Positions 32,349 to 41,823 of a stretch of DNA of 64,000 nucleotides are shown in pieces (the stretch's first letter is position 1; each line of letters starts with the position of its first letter). This DNA comes from CAJBLF01 sp964545415. Lineage in GTDB: Bacteria; Patescibacteriota; Gracilibacteria; Absconditabacterales; Absconditicoccaceae. The position numbers were made by a program, and so were the translations under genes. The notes beneath the pieces are model-generated. The model did not search any database, was not told the origin of the DNA, and saw only the letters and a list, made by a program, of their open reading frames with translations. The stretch spans positions 1 through 64,000 of the forward strand of contig CAZJFP010000004.1 in assembly GCA_964545415.1 (NCBI GenBank). The letters run 5' to 3'.

Positions 32349-32541
32349 AATTAATAATGCCTAATTCTTTTTGCAAATATTTAGTTTTCTATATATATAT
32401 ATACATTTACTTATAAATGTCAAGTTTATTTTGTTTTTTATTGTTTTTTGAAAGGTAAGAAATGCTGTATAGAGCGTTTGATTTGGAAAAATTACGATTT
32501 CCGAATATACTTAGATATGATTTTACTTTGTATCTATTTCC

Positions 32542-33114
32542 ATGCGTGCAGGCAGATTCCATTCTAGATGGAAAAACTACTTCCAGATATTGCTTATCAT
32601 CTTTGGCTTATCATTGGTCGCTTTCATCTATCTCAAGGTAAGCATGTTTCTGATGAATCAGAATATCACGGATAAACGTGCAACTGTTGAAGAACAAACC
32701 AAGGAACTTGATAATTACAAATCGCTTGAAGGGTACAATAAATTGCAAGCTGTTAAGATTCTTGAAGAGAAACAAGTGACGATGCCACGATCTGATTATA
32801 TCACCAAGGTGATCACGATGTTGGAAGATATGAAGCAGGTCGATACGAGCACAACAGATGTCATCCAGCTTTCTGATTTCAATGTCAGCATGGATAAGAT
32901 AACGCTCAAGGGACAGGTTTCCAATCTTTTGCTTTTGTATTATTCCAATGTAAGTAAAGGTGTCCGTTCTTTGATCGATAGATTCTCTAGTTTGGATTTC
33001 GTCAAGAATATCCGCATCCAGACCTATGATAGGGTAGCGGAGAGTAATTCATATGAGTTTGTTTTAGAAGCTAACGTTATCAACGATGCAGGAACAGGCA
33101 GCACCGCAGAATAG
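32542..33114 (+). CDS. PilN-like type IV pilus assembly protein
   Basis: 190 residues: basic N-terminus, one TM helix (~14-36, QILLIIFGLSLVAFIYLKV), a coiled coil, then a ferredoxin-like periplasmic domain. Topology and position (first of a pair before a PilO-like protein and PilC) fit PilN, which with PilO forms the inner-membrane alignment complex. No TGA codons. Its last 29 nt overlap the next gene. PilM is not seen upstream. Confidence 0.65.
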   Translation: MRAGRFHSRWKNYFQILLIIFGLSLVAFIYLKVSMFLMNQNITDKRATVEEQTKELDNYKSLEGYNKLQAVKILEEKQVTMPRSDYITKVITMLEDMKQVDTSTTDVIQLSDFNVSMDKITLKGQVSNLLLLYYSNVSKGVRSLIDRFSSLDFVKNIRIQTYDRVAESNSYEFVLEANVINDAGTGSTAE

Positions 33115-33880
33115 TCAGATTATCGATCGTTTGCTGGGTGAACAGCAGCAGAAAAAATCCGTTGAAGTCGATGCACTTGCGGAAGATTCTCAGGTATTGA
33201 TTACAACATCGAGAGTCGTCAGCATCAGATATAGGGTATATTTTATCATCCTTCTTCTCGTGCTTATCATTTTTGGCAACAATATCCTTTTGCCGGCATG
33301 GGACAAATATCAAGCAACCAAGACTGATGTCACCGATATCAATTTCCAAATCTCTACGTTCGAAACCAAAAAATTGCAAGCGGACGCGGACAAAAAATTG
33401 ATCGAAAAAATCGAGACTCAACAATCCAATATCATTTCTTGTCTCAATACTAGAACAAATTGTAGTTCGATAGATCCTTCTTTGAGAAATAATTTTTCGT
33501 TTGCAAGATCATATATCCAGCTCAACAACCTGACTGATCCAAAGATGGCGGTCAATGAAAAAATCCTTCTTGCAAATATCAATGAATATCTTTTGAGAGA
33601 TCCTGTCACCAAAATAAAAAACGGATTGGTAAATAAGATCGCTATAGGAGAACCAAAACAATTCTTCTGAAACCTTTATTACGTTCCGCTCCAGCTCAAT
33701 ATCACATTCGATACCAAGGATGTACTCCTTTCTTTTATCGATAATGTAGAGAAGAGAGTACTTTCGGATGAGGAATATCGTGTCCTGTACAAGATCGACA
33801 AAGTCAATTACGATATTGCTAATTATACGACTCAACAAGAAGTAGATATTACTATGAATGCGTATTACTACACAGACTAA
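33086..33880 (+). CDS. PilO-like type IV pilus assembly protein
   Basis: 264 residues: ~45-residue cytoplasmic tail, TM helix (~50-70, VYFIILLLVLIIFGNNIL), a coiled coil (FETKKLQADADKKLIEKIET), and a C-terminal alpha/beta domain. One TGA glycine (QFFGNLYY). The start ATG 33086 overlaps the PilN-like gene, suggesting translational coupling. Assignment rests on topology and locus context, not on a sequence motif. Confidence 0.65.
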
Positions 33881-33884
33881 ATAA

Positions 33885-33986
33885 TTTGGAATTTAAAATT
33901 CGAAATTTACAATTTAAAAACATCTCATCGTGCTTACGTTTGAAAATTACAAATTCAAAATTTAAAATTTAAAATTCGCATTGCTT
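33885..33986. repeat. word repeats (aatttaaaattcgaaattt)
   Basis: Words gaatttaaaattcgaaattt, tacaatttaaaa, attacaaattcaaaatttaa and aatttaaaattcg fill the gap before pilC. They are largely self-complementary. Confidence 0.6.
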
Positions 33987-35123
33987 ATGGTGGAAACAGA
34001 AAAGCAAAACACACAGGAATACAGACCAGGTCCGATTGATAGTATGATCGTATCTACTTTACAATCCATAGATAGAGGAAGCTTTTGAACAAAAGACAAG
34101 ATTCTCTTTTTCAAGGAAGTCTCTTATCTTCTCAATGGAGGAGTGTCTCTTGTTGAATCGATGAATATCATAGGCCAAAGCTCAGATAATTACGCACTCA
34201 AAGAAATCTCAAGAAATATTCTAGCGTTTCTCCGTAAAGGAAAAAGCTTTTCGTATGCATTAAATAGACTTCCAGATTATTTTGATCAAGGTGATTACAC
34301 TATCGTGAAAGCATGAGAAATGTCTGGTAATCTGCCTATGATTCTCCAGTCATTATCCAACGAATATGTCTATGTCAAAGAAATGAAAAATAAATATATC
34401 GGTGCGTTGATGTATCCTATGATCTTGATAGTGATTTCTATCGTGGCCGTATTTGCTTTGTTTTTGCTTGTACTGCCTGGTATCTTCTCTATAGCGACCA
34501 GTTTCCAAAACCTCGAGTTGCCATGGATTACTAGAGCACTCAATGATACATCTGTCTTTTTTCAAACGCAATGGAAGACTATGCTATGAATTATCGCAGG
34601 ATTGTGATTGGTAGGATGAGTGTTCTTTTCTACTGAATTCGGCAAGAAAACACGATTTAGCATTTTGCTGGGTATCCCTTTGATCGGTAAGATGACCAAA
34701 TATTTTTATCTCGTCAAATTCTGCAGATATACCAAACTGATGATGTCTGCCGGTATGAATTACCTCCAAACATTCAGCTTGCTGCGTGATATTCTTGGTA
34801 TTCCCGCATATCAACAGATGATTGAACGTGTCGTCACAGGATTGAACAAATGAGAGACTATCTACAATACCTTACAATATGAGACAGATCTGATTCCTTC
34901 TGACGTATCCGTGATGATCAAGGTGGGAGAAGAGACAGCGAACCTCTCAAATTCTTTGGAAAATGTTCTCAAGATGTACGAAGAAGATCTCAATGTCCTT
35001 GTCGGACGTTCTTCCAAGATTATCGAGCCGATCATGTTGGTCGGTGTCTGAGGTGTGATTCTTGTGATTGCATTGGGAATCTTCGGGTTGATTCTGCAGA
35101 TTATGGAAGGAGCAGGACTGTAA
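33987..35123 (+). CDS. pilC: type IV pilus inner-membrane platform protein PilC
   Basis: GspF/PilC-family polytopic protein that couples the pilus motor to pilin insertion. 378 residues with two T2SSF domains: FFKEVSYLLNGGVSLVES and VKFCRYTKLMMSAGMNYLQT mark their starts. GEMSGNLPMILQ and GEETANLSNSL are the repeat-specific motifs. TM helices at ~155-180, ~200-220 and ~350-375. Several TGA glycines, including KAGEMSG. The PilB/PilT ATPases are not in the window. Confidence 0.93.
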
Positions 35124-35129
35124 ATGAAT

Positions 35130-35236
35130 GTAGAATTCAGAATGGAGAATTGAGAATGAAGAATGAAAAATGGAGAATGTCGGATTTTGTCTTGTTATGG
35201 ACTATAGTAAAAAACTGTCGATGAAGACAGTTTTTT
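35130..35236 (+). terminator. word repeat plus terminator after pilC
   Basis: agaattcagaatggagaatt words and a tgtcgg core (partial copy of the 6.66-kb element) lead into the stem aaactgtc/gacagttt (35212-35219, 35226-35233), followed by a T-run. Confidence 0.75.
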
Positions 35237-35258
35237 TACATTTGAAAATGTATATTGG

Positions 35259-35930
35259 TTATGTTAAGTTGTTAAGATTGGTTTCAAGATCTTCATCAGC
35301 TCATTGCTTTTCTTGTTTTTCGTTATTTTGAGCAGCATCTAGTTCTCTTTTTATTATTTTCTTTTTTTCCTTTTGTATTCTTTCTTCGATTATATCTAAT
35401 GTTTCCTCTTCTATTACATCAGTTTCTCTAACTCCTTTAACTCCTCCTCCATTAGACATTATTATCCGATGTGGTTCAAGTCCTTTACTATACTGTATAT
35501 TTAAATCACTAACCGTTTTCCCATCTGCATCCATCTTAGTAATGATGATATGCATACTCTCTGGTTCTTTATCTTTTAGCTTATTTACATCTACATAATC
35601 TTTTGATATGTAAAAATCCATCGAGACTTTTGTTACTCATTTTGCAATGTCTTGTTCATTAGGTTCAGCATCTACTGAAAAATATCACTCTTTTCAATCC
35701 CATGATGATGATAGTTTTCAGTCTGGATCATGACTTAGATAATTTATGTCTAGACCTGACGCTTCATTTATTAATTGCTCTACCCTTTTTACGCTTTCTT
35801 CAGGGGTTAATTTTTCTACTGCGTTTGTGTTTGGTGTTTTCGTTTCTTTACCTGTGTTTGTGTTTTTCCCTTCAATAGGTATTGTTTTTGTTTCTTCAAT
35901 AGGCGTTGTGTTTCCTTCTTCAATAGGCAT
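35259..35930 (-). CDS. unknown acidic repeat-containing protein
   Basis: 223 residues read across at least six TGA codons, stop TAA. The N-terminus has degenerate repeats (PIEEGNTTPIEETKTIPIEG), then a globular part with HIIITKMDADG and a Gly cluster NGGGVKG, then a charged helical tail (IEERIQKEKKKIIKREL). Transcribed against the pilus genes on both sides. No signal or membrane segment. Family not recognised. Confidence 0.6.
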
Positions 35931-36076
35931 TTTATTTTTATAAAAGAATAAAAATTGTTTATGTAATTGTAATCGTTTTTTTTTTGTCAAATTCTGGAGG
36001 ATTTTTTTGTCGGCTTTTTTGTTGAAAGGATTGAGGTAATCGTTACATATACACTATTCTTTATTTATCAGTATAT

Positions 36077-36556
36077 ATGAAGAAAGCGTTTACTCTCATA
36101 GAGATGGTTATAGTGCTTCTAGTGATCGGTGTCCTCATGACAGCGACCATGAGATTCGGTTCTGGCCGTATCGTCGACCTCAAGGCTCAATCCCTCAAAG
36201 AACAATTTGTGGGACGATATAATGATCTCTACAATCAAAATATGACTTCAAGTTTCCGTGACGGGACAAAATATCAACAGCTTACTATCGGTTTCGGTAG
36301 TGGAACTTGGTATCAGACAGATCAAGGCACTCCTATTTTTGATTCTAAACTTAACGGACTTGTTTTCCGTTCTTTTGTAATTGATGAAGATGAAACCAGT
36401 TCCGTTAATCTGTCTTTTGCTCCGTATGTAATCGGATGCTCTTTTGAATGATCGCTGTTTTCTTTCCAAGTCTTCGTTCCTGAGAACGGCAAACAATATT
36501 GCTTTGAAATTCCCTCGGAAACCTGTAAATTAATCGAAACTCGCTGCGTGGAATAA
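36077..36556 (+). CDS. type IV pilin-like protein 1
   Basis: 159 residues. Class III leader and N-methylation motif KKAFTLIEMVIVLLVIGVL: prepilin peptidase would cut after Ala4, leaving Phe1 and conserved Glu5 in the mature helix. The helix is followed by a small beta-rich head with a C-terminal Cys pair (YCFEIPSETC). One TGA glycine (SFEGSLF). Start ATG 36077, stop TAA. Confidence 0.88.
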
Positions 36557-36657
36557 TGATACAAGAAACAAGATACAAGATGCACGAACTATTTAGTTAT
36601 AAAACTATAAAGTTCATGTATCATGTATCATGCAACATGCATCAAAAAATTTAGTTT
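36557..36657. repeat. imperfect inverted repeat of gatacaagatacaagatgc words
   Basis: The left arm gatacaagaaacaagataca then agatgcacgaact and the right arm agttcatgtatcatgtatca then tgcaacatgcatc are complementary with few mismatches around an AT-rich loop. The hairpin would be about 95 nt, between two pilin genes. Confidence 0.7.
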
Positions 36658-36669
36658 GTTAGCCCTTAT

Positions 36670-37314
36670 ATGAAAAAGAAGTCAGCATTCACCTTTATCG
36701 AAGTGATCATCGCGATTACGGTTTTTGCTATTGGTGTGCTTGCTGTCCTACGTTTGATTACCCAGAATCTTGTGACTCTCGATAATACGCAGATGCGTAC
36801 TACAGCGACGTTTCTTGCAAAAGAGGGAATGGAACTTGTCTACAATATGAGAGATTCCAATCTTGATAAATCGCTTCCTCGGGATTGTCTCGTATACGAG
36901 GATATCGTTGATATCACTATAGAAACCCAGGATGAAAACGTTTTGGTCGGTGCTTGTTCCTGGTTTTTTTCCTCATGAGCCGAGGATAGCAAAATTTTGC
37001 AAATCTCTTTTGCTTCCGGTACCTATATGCATGCGCTTCCTGTCAAAAAATGAGAGGATTTTGCATCATTGCGAAATGAAAACAGATTGTATATCATCAC
37101 TTGAGATATCGCATCTACTCAATTGTTCCGATACGCACATCAGCAAGGATGAACAGAGACGCCATTTGCTAGATATCTATCATTTGCTGTTGTTCGTGAA
37201 TGAGGAAAAATATTGCCGTCCAATAAAATTCTGAAAGTCGAATCACATGTTTTGTATATGAAAGGTACGAAAACCGGAGAAGTAGTCCTGGAAAGTTTTA
37301 TTTGAAATTATTAA
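36670..37314 (+). CDS. type IV pilin-like protein 2 (PilV-like)
   Basis: 214 residues. Leader and helix KKKSAFTFIEVIIAITVFAI, with cleavage predicted after Ala6 and conserved Glu. The region following the helix (ATFLAKEGMELVYNMRDSN) matches minor pilins of the PilV/PulI type. Five or more TGA glycines in the C-terminal head, so standard code stops at residue 102. Followed 6 nt later by the next pilin gene. Confidence 0.85.
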
Positions 37315-37320
37315 CGAGAG

Positions 37321-37947
37321 ATGAAAACTAAACGTTGAATGACATTGTTGGAGCTCGTTATCGTGATGGCTATTCTCGGTATTCTTTTTGTCTTGCTTCT
37401 GAGGACGTACAATCGAATATCTACTATGGTGTTCCGTGTTCAACAAGAAAAAGAAGTTGCACAAGAAATCCTTCAGATATCACAGACGGTGCAGAATCTT
37501 TCGGATAGGAATAGTATCGATTACACAAAATATACTACGGAATCTAGTTGAACCAATCTCGTGGAAAATATGTGAATTACCGATGTCTTGTATCTCAGCT
37601 GATTGGATGGCGAAGTAAAATTGTATACGGAAGGCGATTGTATCGATCCAGCTGTGGAATATGCGTTGACCGGTGCATGATCCGGTTGCTCTTTGTTCGT
37701 AGATGTCTGAGGCAAAAAAAGAGAACTCATCAATACAAAAAAAGTGCTTGTCAGCAAAGCGATGTTCAAAATCATTCCTTTTGCTTCTGAAGAACAATAT
37801 TTGGAAACCGAATGATTGTGTGCTCAATCTACCTATATCAACTGTCTCAATGTTCCATGATTCCGGATGATATTCAAAGCATATAGCACCAATTATGGCA
37901 GGCAACGAGCGACGCATGTAACGGTTCCTTTTCAGCAATTCTTTTAA
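37321..37947 (+). CDS. type IV pilin-like protein 3 (PilW/PulJ-like)
   Basis: 208 residues. Leader KTKRG then MTLLELVIVMAILGILF: the -1 glycine recognised by prepilin peptidase is itself a TGA codon. The head domain has several Cys and at least eight TGA glycines. Size and position suit a minor pilin of the PilW/PulJ type. Start ATG 37321, stop TAA. Standard-code gene calling would miss the signal entirely. Confidence 0.85.
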
Positions 37948-37984
37948 ACGTAAAGATGGGACAGACCCATATAGACGGTTTAAA

Positions 37985-38075
37985 TCCTATTCCATCTAAC
38001 CTATCTAATCTATCTAATCTATCTAATCTATCTAATCTATCTAATCTATCTAATCCATCTAATCCATCTTTATAT
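37985..38075. repeat. 9-nt tandem repeat (ctatctaat), about nine copies
   Basis: Near-perfect copies of ctatctaat, degenerate at both ends (cctatctaac, ccatctaat), end about 25 nt upstream of the next pilin-locus gene. The repeat is a multiple of three and would be read as Leu-Asp-Arg on the - strand, but no gene is supported there. Confidence 0.9.
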
Positions 38076-38096
38076 CCATCGTTCATCAATCTGTAT

Positions 38097-38963
38097 ATGA
38101 AAAAAAAATGAAACATTAGCATACTTGTGATATTCGTTTTACTGGCATCGTCATTGCTAGGGATTTTGTCGATGAATTTTGTGCAACAAATGATGAAGCA
38201 GTCTGCTGTTGTGCACTCATATTATAAGTCATATTATCTTGCAAAAGCAGGATTGGAATTTTGACTGACTGCGCTATCTGTCCGTGGTGTCGGTTTCGAA
38301 TATACCATAAACTCTTGAGATGTTGTTATCCGCGACAATTTTGCTACATGAACGCATCTTTCGCTTTCTATTTCATGACTTACGTCGTTGCTTTCCAAAA
38401 ATCCTCGACAGGGTAGCGGCTGTGATCATCCATATCTTTTGAGCGGGTGACAATCTATCATCGTTCCTTTGTTGAGAGATGGATATACAGGAGATGCTGC
38501 AGGTATCTTTACTACACCTATTTCCACTCAGAATCTTGCAGATGTTTTGAAACAGGATAAAATAGCATTTGCTCCTCGTGGAGAAGGCAAAATGATCTTT
38601 GGTATATTGTTGCTCACCTGAGGAGAATTGTATGAAAATGGCACTTATTCTCATTCCTGAAATAGGAATGATGGATTCACTTCATTCATCAAATCCTTTG
38701 AGGAGTATTATAGCCAATTGGATCTTACTATAGCCAATTGATATGCTAATGCTGATTTTAGATATTCGCTCTATCTTATAATCACCAATACTGATACTTC
38801 AGAACAATCTTTCTGTTTGGAAACTTCATCACCATATCTCCTTCCTACCGATACGTTCTTCCTTGCGAGCCAATCATCGTATGGTAATCAAAGCGTTGCT
38901 TTGGACGCTACGTATGCACAGCCAATTCCAAGTTTCTTATTTAGTACATATAGTTCATATTAG
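38097..38963 (+). CDS. PilX/GspK-like pilus-associated protein
   Basis: 288 residues, visible only with TGA read as Gly (at least nine such codons), stop TAG. N-terminus MKKKGNISILVIFVLLASSL, a TM helix, then YYKSYYLAKAGLEFGLTAL, the PilX/GspK-type signature around an alpha-helical spine with Ala-Gly-Glu. The rest is a large Ser/Thr-rich head. Last gene of the pilus locus. The start follows the 9-nt tandem repeat, which may affect expression. Confidence 0.8.
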
Positions 38964-39057
38964 TAAATATTTCTCTACTTGACTTTTATATTAAAATATA
39001 TATATTCATTTTTGTTTATAACAAAAAGATTAACAAAAATCACCTAAAACCTGAACA

Positions 39058-39645
39058 ATGAAAACTTTTTTGGTTTTTATCGGCATCAGCTTAATAAGTT
39101 TATTTATAAGCTGCACGAACTCACGAGAAAAGGAAACTGTGAATGATGATTTCATTGTTTTTGATTCTCTTCTCCTTCCTATTGAAAGTAAACCCATTCC
39201 TCCTTCGAATGTAGTTAGCTTTCATACTGTCTATGAAATTCCTACTCAGTTAGTTGGTAGTGATTCCATTGTACTTGCCTTACAATATGCAGAAGATGGT
39301 ACATATACCCTTGATGTGTTTCGTTGGGTGTATCATCAACCTTCATTGAATAGGCCCCGTCGTGATTATGAGATTAAGGTTACGGAACTTCTTGCTGGGG
39401 ATTCTTCTGTTGGATGGACTTCCAGTCATTTTAATCTCATTGATGAGGATAAATATGGATTGCCTAATTTCATTGGTGGCTGCTATTTCCAACCTATTAA
39501 AAGTGGATACACTGAACTTGTAGAAATTTCTTATGAGAACAAGGTCATTGTTAAGCTTAAACTTATTCCGGACAGTCACCAAAATCCAAAACGATATGCA
39601 AAGCTTATCGCTTGGAAGAGGGTATACTCTCCTTATATGGAATAA
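39058..39645 (+). CDS. lipoprotein, UGA-free
   Basis: 195 residues. Lipoprotein signal MKTFLVFIGISLISLFISC with Cys19 as probable lipidation site. The mature part is beta-rich (GTYTLDVFRWVYHQP, YTELVEISYENKVIVKLKLI). No TGA codon among about nine glycines. The appearance resembles Bacteroidota lipoproteins, but this is an inference. It is isolated between terminators, so probably monocistronic. Family not recognised. Confidence 0.7.
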   Translation: MKTFLVFIGISLISLFISCTNSREKETVNDDFIVFDSLLLPIESKPIPPSNVVSFHTVYEIPTQLVGSDSIVLALQYAEDGTYTLDVFRWVYHQPSLNRPRRDYEIKVTELLAGDSSVGWTSSHFNLIDEDKYGLPNFIGGCYFQPIKSGYTELVEISYENKVIVKLKLIPDSHQNPKRYAKLIAWKRVYSPYME

Positions 39646-39656
39646 AATTCTTATTC

Positions 39657-39695
39657 AAAAATAGGCTATTCGATTTTCGTAGTCTATTTTTTTTT
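39657..39695 (+). terminator. terminator after the lipoprotein gene
   Basis: The stem ataggcta/tagtctat (one G-T pair), extended by AAA/TTT, is followed by a T-run. Confidence 0.8.
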
Positions 39696-39742
39696 GAAGG
39701 TACTTTTTTAGTTTTGAAAAATTAATTTATGAAATTATTATA

Positions 39743-39773
39743 AAAAAAACTCCACAACCGTGGAGCTTTTTTT
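39743..39773 (-). terminator. second, bidirectional terminator
   Basis: The stem ctccac/gtggag with loop aacc has T-tracts on both strands. It ends the - strand gene at 39790. Confidence 0.85.
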
Positions 39774-39789
39774 GGAAAATATGTTTGCT

Positions 39790-40365
39790 TTATAGTTGTC
39801 CCATCAAATCTTCCATCTTGCCTTTTTGCTCTTCTTTGGCTTTTTCTCCCAATTCTTCTCTGTCGAGTGTCTGTCTCACTGCATCCCGTCTCTTGATTTT
39901 CATTTCTCTTTCTGTGTCAATGGTGTTTCTTTCGTTTTCATCTTCCGCTTTCAAAGAATGGAGGTTCATTTGTTCTTCGATATAGATCTCGTACAATCTC
40001 AATATTTGGAATGACCATAATTCTGAAACCGTCTTGACAACACTCTGATCTCCGCTTTTGACTGCGATATAGAGCTCTCTTTGCTGTTTATTCTCTTCTT
40101 TTTTGAGTTCATAGTCGCTGCTAAAAGATCCTACAACCAGTTGTTCGAGTAAGTCTCGATCAAAATCATTTTTGAGCTCTTCAGGTGTCTCGTACGGCAA
40201 TGTTTCAAATTTGGAGAGGTATTCTGTATATCGTATCTGATCTTTTATATCTCCTTTGATTTCTCCGAAAAGGCTCTCGTATTTTTCTACGATTTGCTTT
40301 TTTTCTGGTTTTTCTCTGAGCTCTTCGATGAATGCTTGGAAGTCAAAAAGCATTTTTTTTTGCAT
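39790..40365 (-). CDS. unknown highly charged helical protein
   Basis: 191 residues, no TGA, stop TAA. Rich in Glu, Lys, Gln and Arg; almost wholly helical (IEELREKPEKKQIVEKYESLF, C-terminal REELGEKAKEEQKGKMEDLM). No signal or membrane segment. It lies 69 nt downstream of the YidD-Fmt gene on the same strand. Family not recognised. Confidence 0.6.
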   Translation of the reverse strand: MQKKMLFDFQAFIEELREKPEKKQIVEKYESLFGEIKGDIKDQIRYTEYLSKFETLPYETPEELKNDFDRDLLEQLVVGSFSSDYELKKEENKQQRELYIAVKSGDQSVVKTVSELWSFQILRLYEIYIEEQMNLHSLKAEDENERNTIDTEREMKIKRRDAVRQTLDREELGEKAKEEQKGKMEDLMGQL

Positions 40366-40433
40366 ATATGATAAAAATTAGTTATAGTTCGCATTGTATG
40401 ATAGCGATATCATTTGTTATTTCAACATAAATT

Positions 40434-41630
40434 TTACTTCATATATCCGTTCAAAAACTCTTTCCGATCCATGGCTTTTTTGCCTTCCGGTTTCAGCTTG
40501 ATCGCTTGTATGGCTGGATGTAATTCGTTTTTTTTGAATAATGGCACTTCATCGTTGCTATTGTAGAGTGGCTCATTCAGTTTGAGCTCTTCTATGATCA
40601 CTCTTTTGTTTTCTAGCATGAAATAGATTTTTGGTCGAAGCGCGAATGCACGGTATTTGTTGTAGATCGTTTCGATTGAGTCGTTCCGTGGATCGATCAG
40701 TCAGGATTCTTTTTCGATTTTTCCGCAATAGGTCGCTTTGTTCTCGTTTTGTTTCACTTCTCCCAATATTTTTTTTCAGAATTTCCGAAGCGTATCGTTC
40801 AAAAATTTCGGACCTATCTTCTTCATCTCATCGATCAATTCTTTCGTGGTTCGTTTGAATGGGATCGTGAATCTGAGAATGTCGATCATATTTCCTGTGT
40901 CCATTGTTGCGTCCATCTTCATTATCGTTATTCACGTTTCCTTGTCATTATGTAGCAATGTCGATTGAATAGGGGATGCTCAACGGTATTTCGGTAATAT
41001 CGAGCCATGGATATTGATTGGTGCGATGTTTGGGATATCCAAGATTGCTTGTGGGATTATTTTTCCGTATGCGATAACCACCAAAAAATCCGGATTTTTT
41101 TCTTTCAATCGTTGAGCGAATTCACGTCCTTCCTCTGATCTCTCAGGATTCAGCTTTTTGGGAGTGATTATAAATTCGGAATTCAGAGTTCAAAATTCAG
41201 AATTTTTCAATTTTTTCCCGCACTGTTTGATGATATTCTCGCACATTCCCATCCCTCTGCCAGCCGGCTTGTCGCATTGGGTGACGATGCCTACGACTTC
41301 GAATCTCTTATCGTTTGTCAGGCGTTCGAGAAACGGCACACCTATCGGCGCCGAGGAAAAAAACACCACTCTATAATGGTCAGGATCATAGTGTTTGTGC
41401 GTGCTTGCCGTACAATGCAGGACTCTATCTCATGCATAAAATATTCCCGGTCGGAATCCGTATCTTTTCAATACGGAGACGCTGTATTTGCTGCAATGCG
41501 GCTCGTGGGCACATATCCTTCCTTTTAGCCAAAAAGAGAGCAATCACTTGTCAGGTGACAGTGTATACTGATAGAGTCTGATCAATCGAATGACTGGCTT
41601 CGCTAAAGCTTTATTGATTTTTTTGAACAT
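40434..41630 (-). CDS. fmt: fused YidD-like protein and methionyl-tRNA formyltransferase
   Basis: 398 residues in one uninterrupted frame. Residues ~1-88 are a YidD (membrane insertion factor) domain: LIRLYQYTLSPDKG, CAHEPHCSKYSVSVLKRYGF, RPGIFYAGDRVLHC and HYDPD. Fmt follows without a stop or ATG between them: RVVFFSSAPIGVPFLERL, VTQCDKPAGRGMG and catalytic INIHGSILPKYRGASPIQS. Fmt formylates initiator Met-tRNA with formyl-THF. The junction has GTG codons (41364-41369) that could give a separate Fmt start, so whether the protein is fused or overlapping is unproven. At ~41175-41204 the Fmt part contains intergenic-type repeat words in frame. Confidence 0.88.
41173..41206 (-). repeat. word repeat inside fmt coding sequence
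   Basis: aattcggaattcagagttca then aaattcagaat (given on +) matches the intergenic attcagaattc words. It reads in frame as NSEFGTLNSEF between the conserved N-terminal Fmt strands. Confidence 0.6.
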
Positions 41631-41823
41631 TATCTGAAAGAAAGGTAAAGAGAAAAGGAACAAGAAAAAAAGATATATAGTGATATTTTTTTTTCTGTTG
41701 GGATAGTGTAATTAGTTGATGTAAAATTACAAAGAATTTTTTTGTTTGAATTTGTTGGATGAAACGATACACTGGTCATGCGTTACATCGCTATTTTTTC
41801 ACGACCATTATCGATTATCATTT

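Noticed and set aside
37874..38122. - strand ORF with Leu-Asp-Arg repeats
   Set aside because: It is a translation of the 9-nt minisatellite and covers a pilin gene on the other strand.
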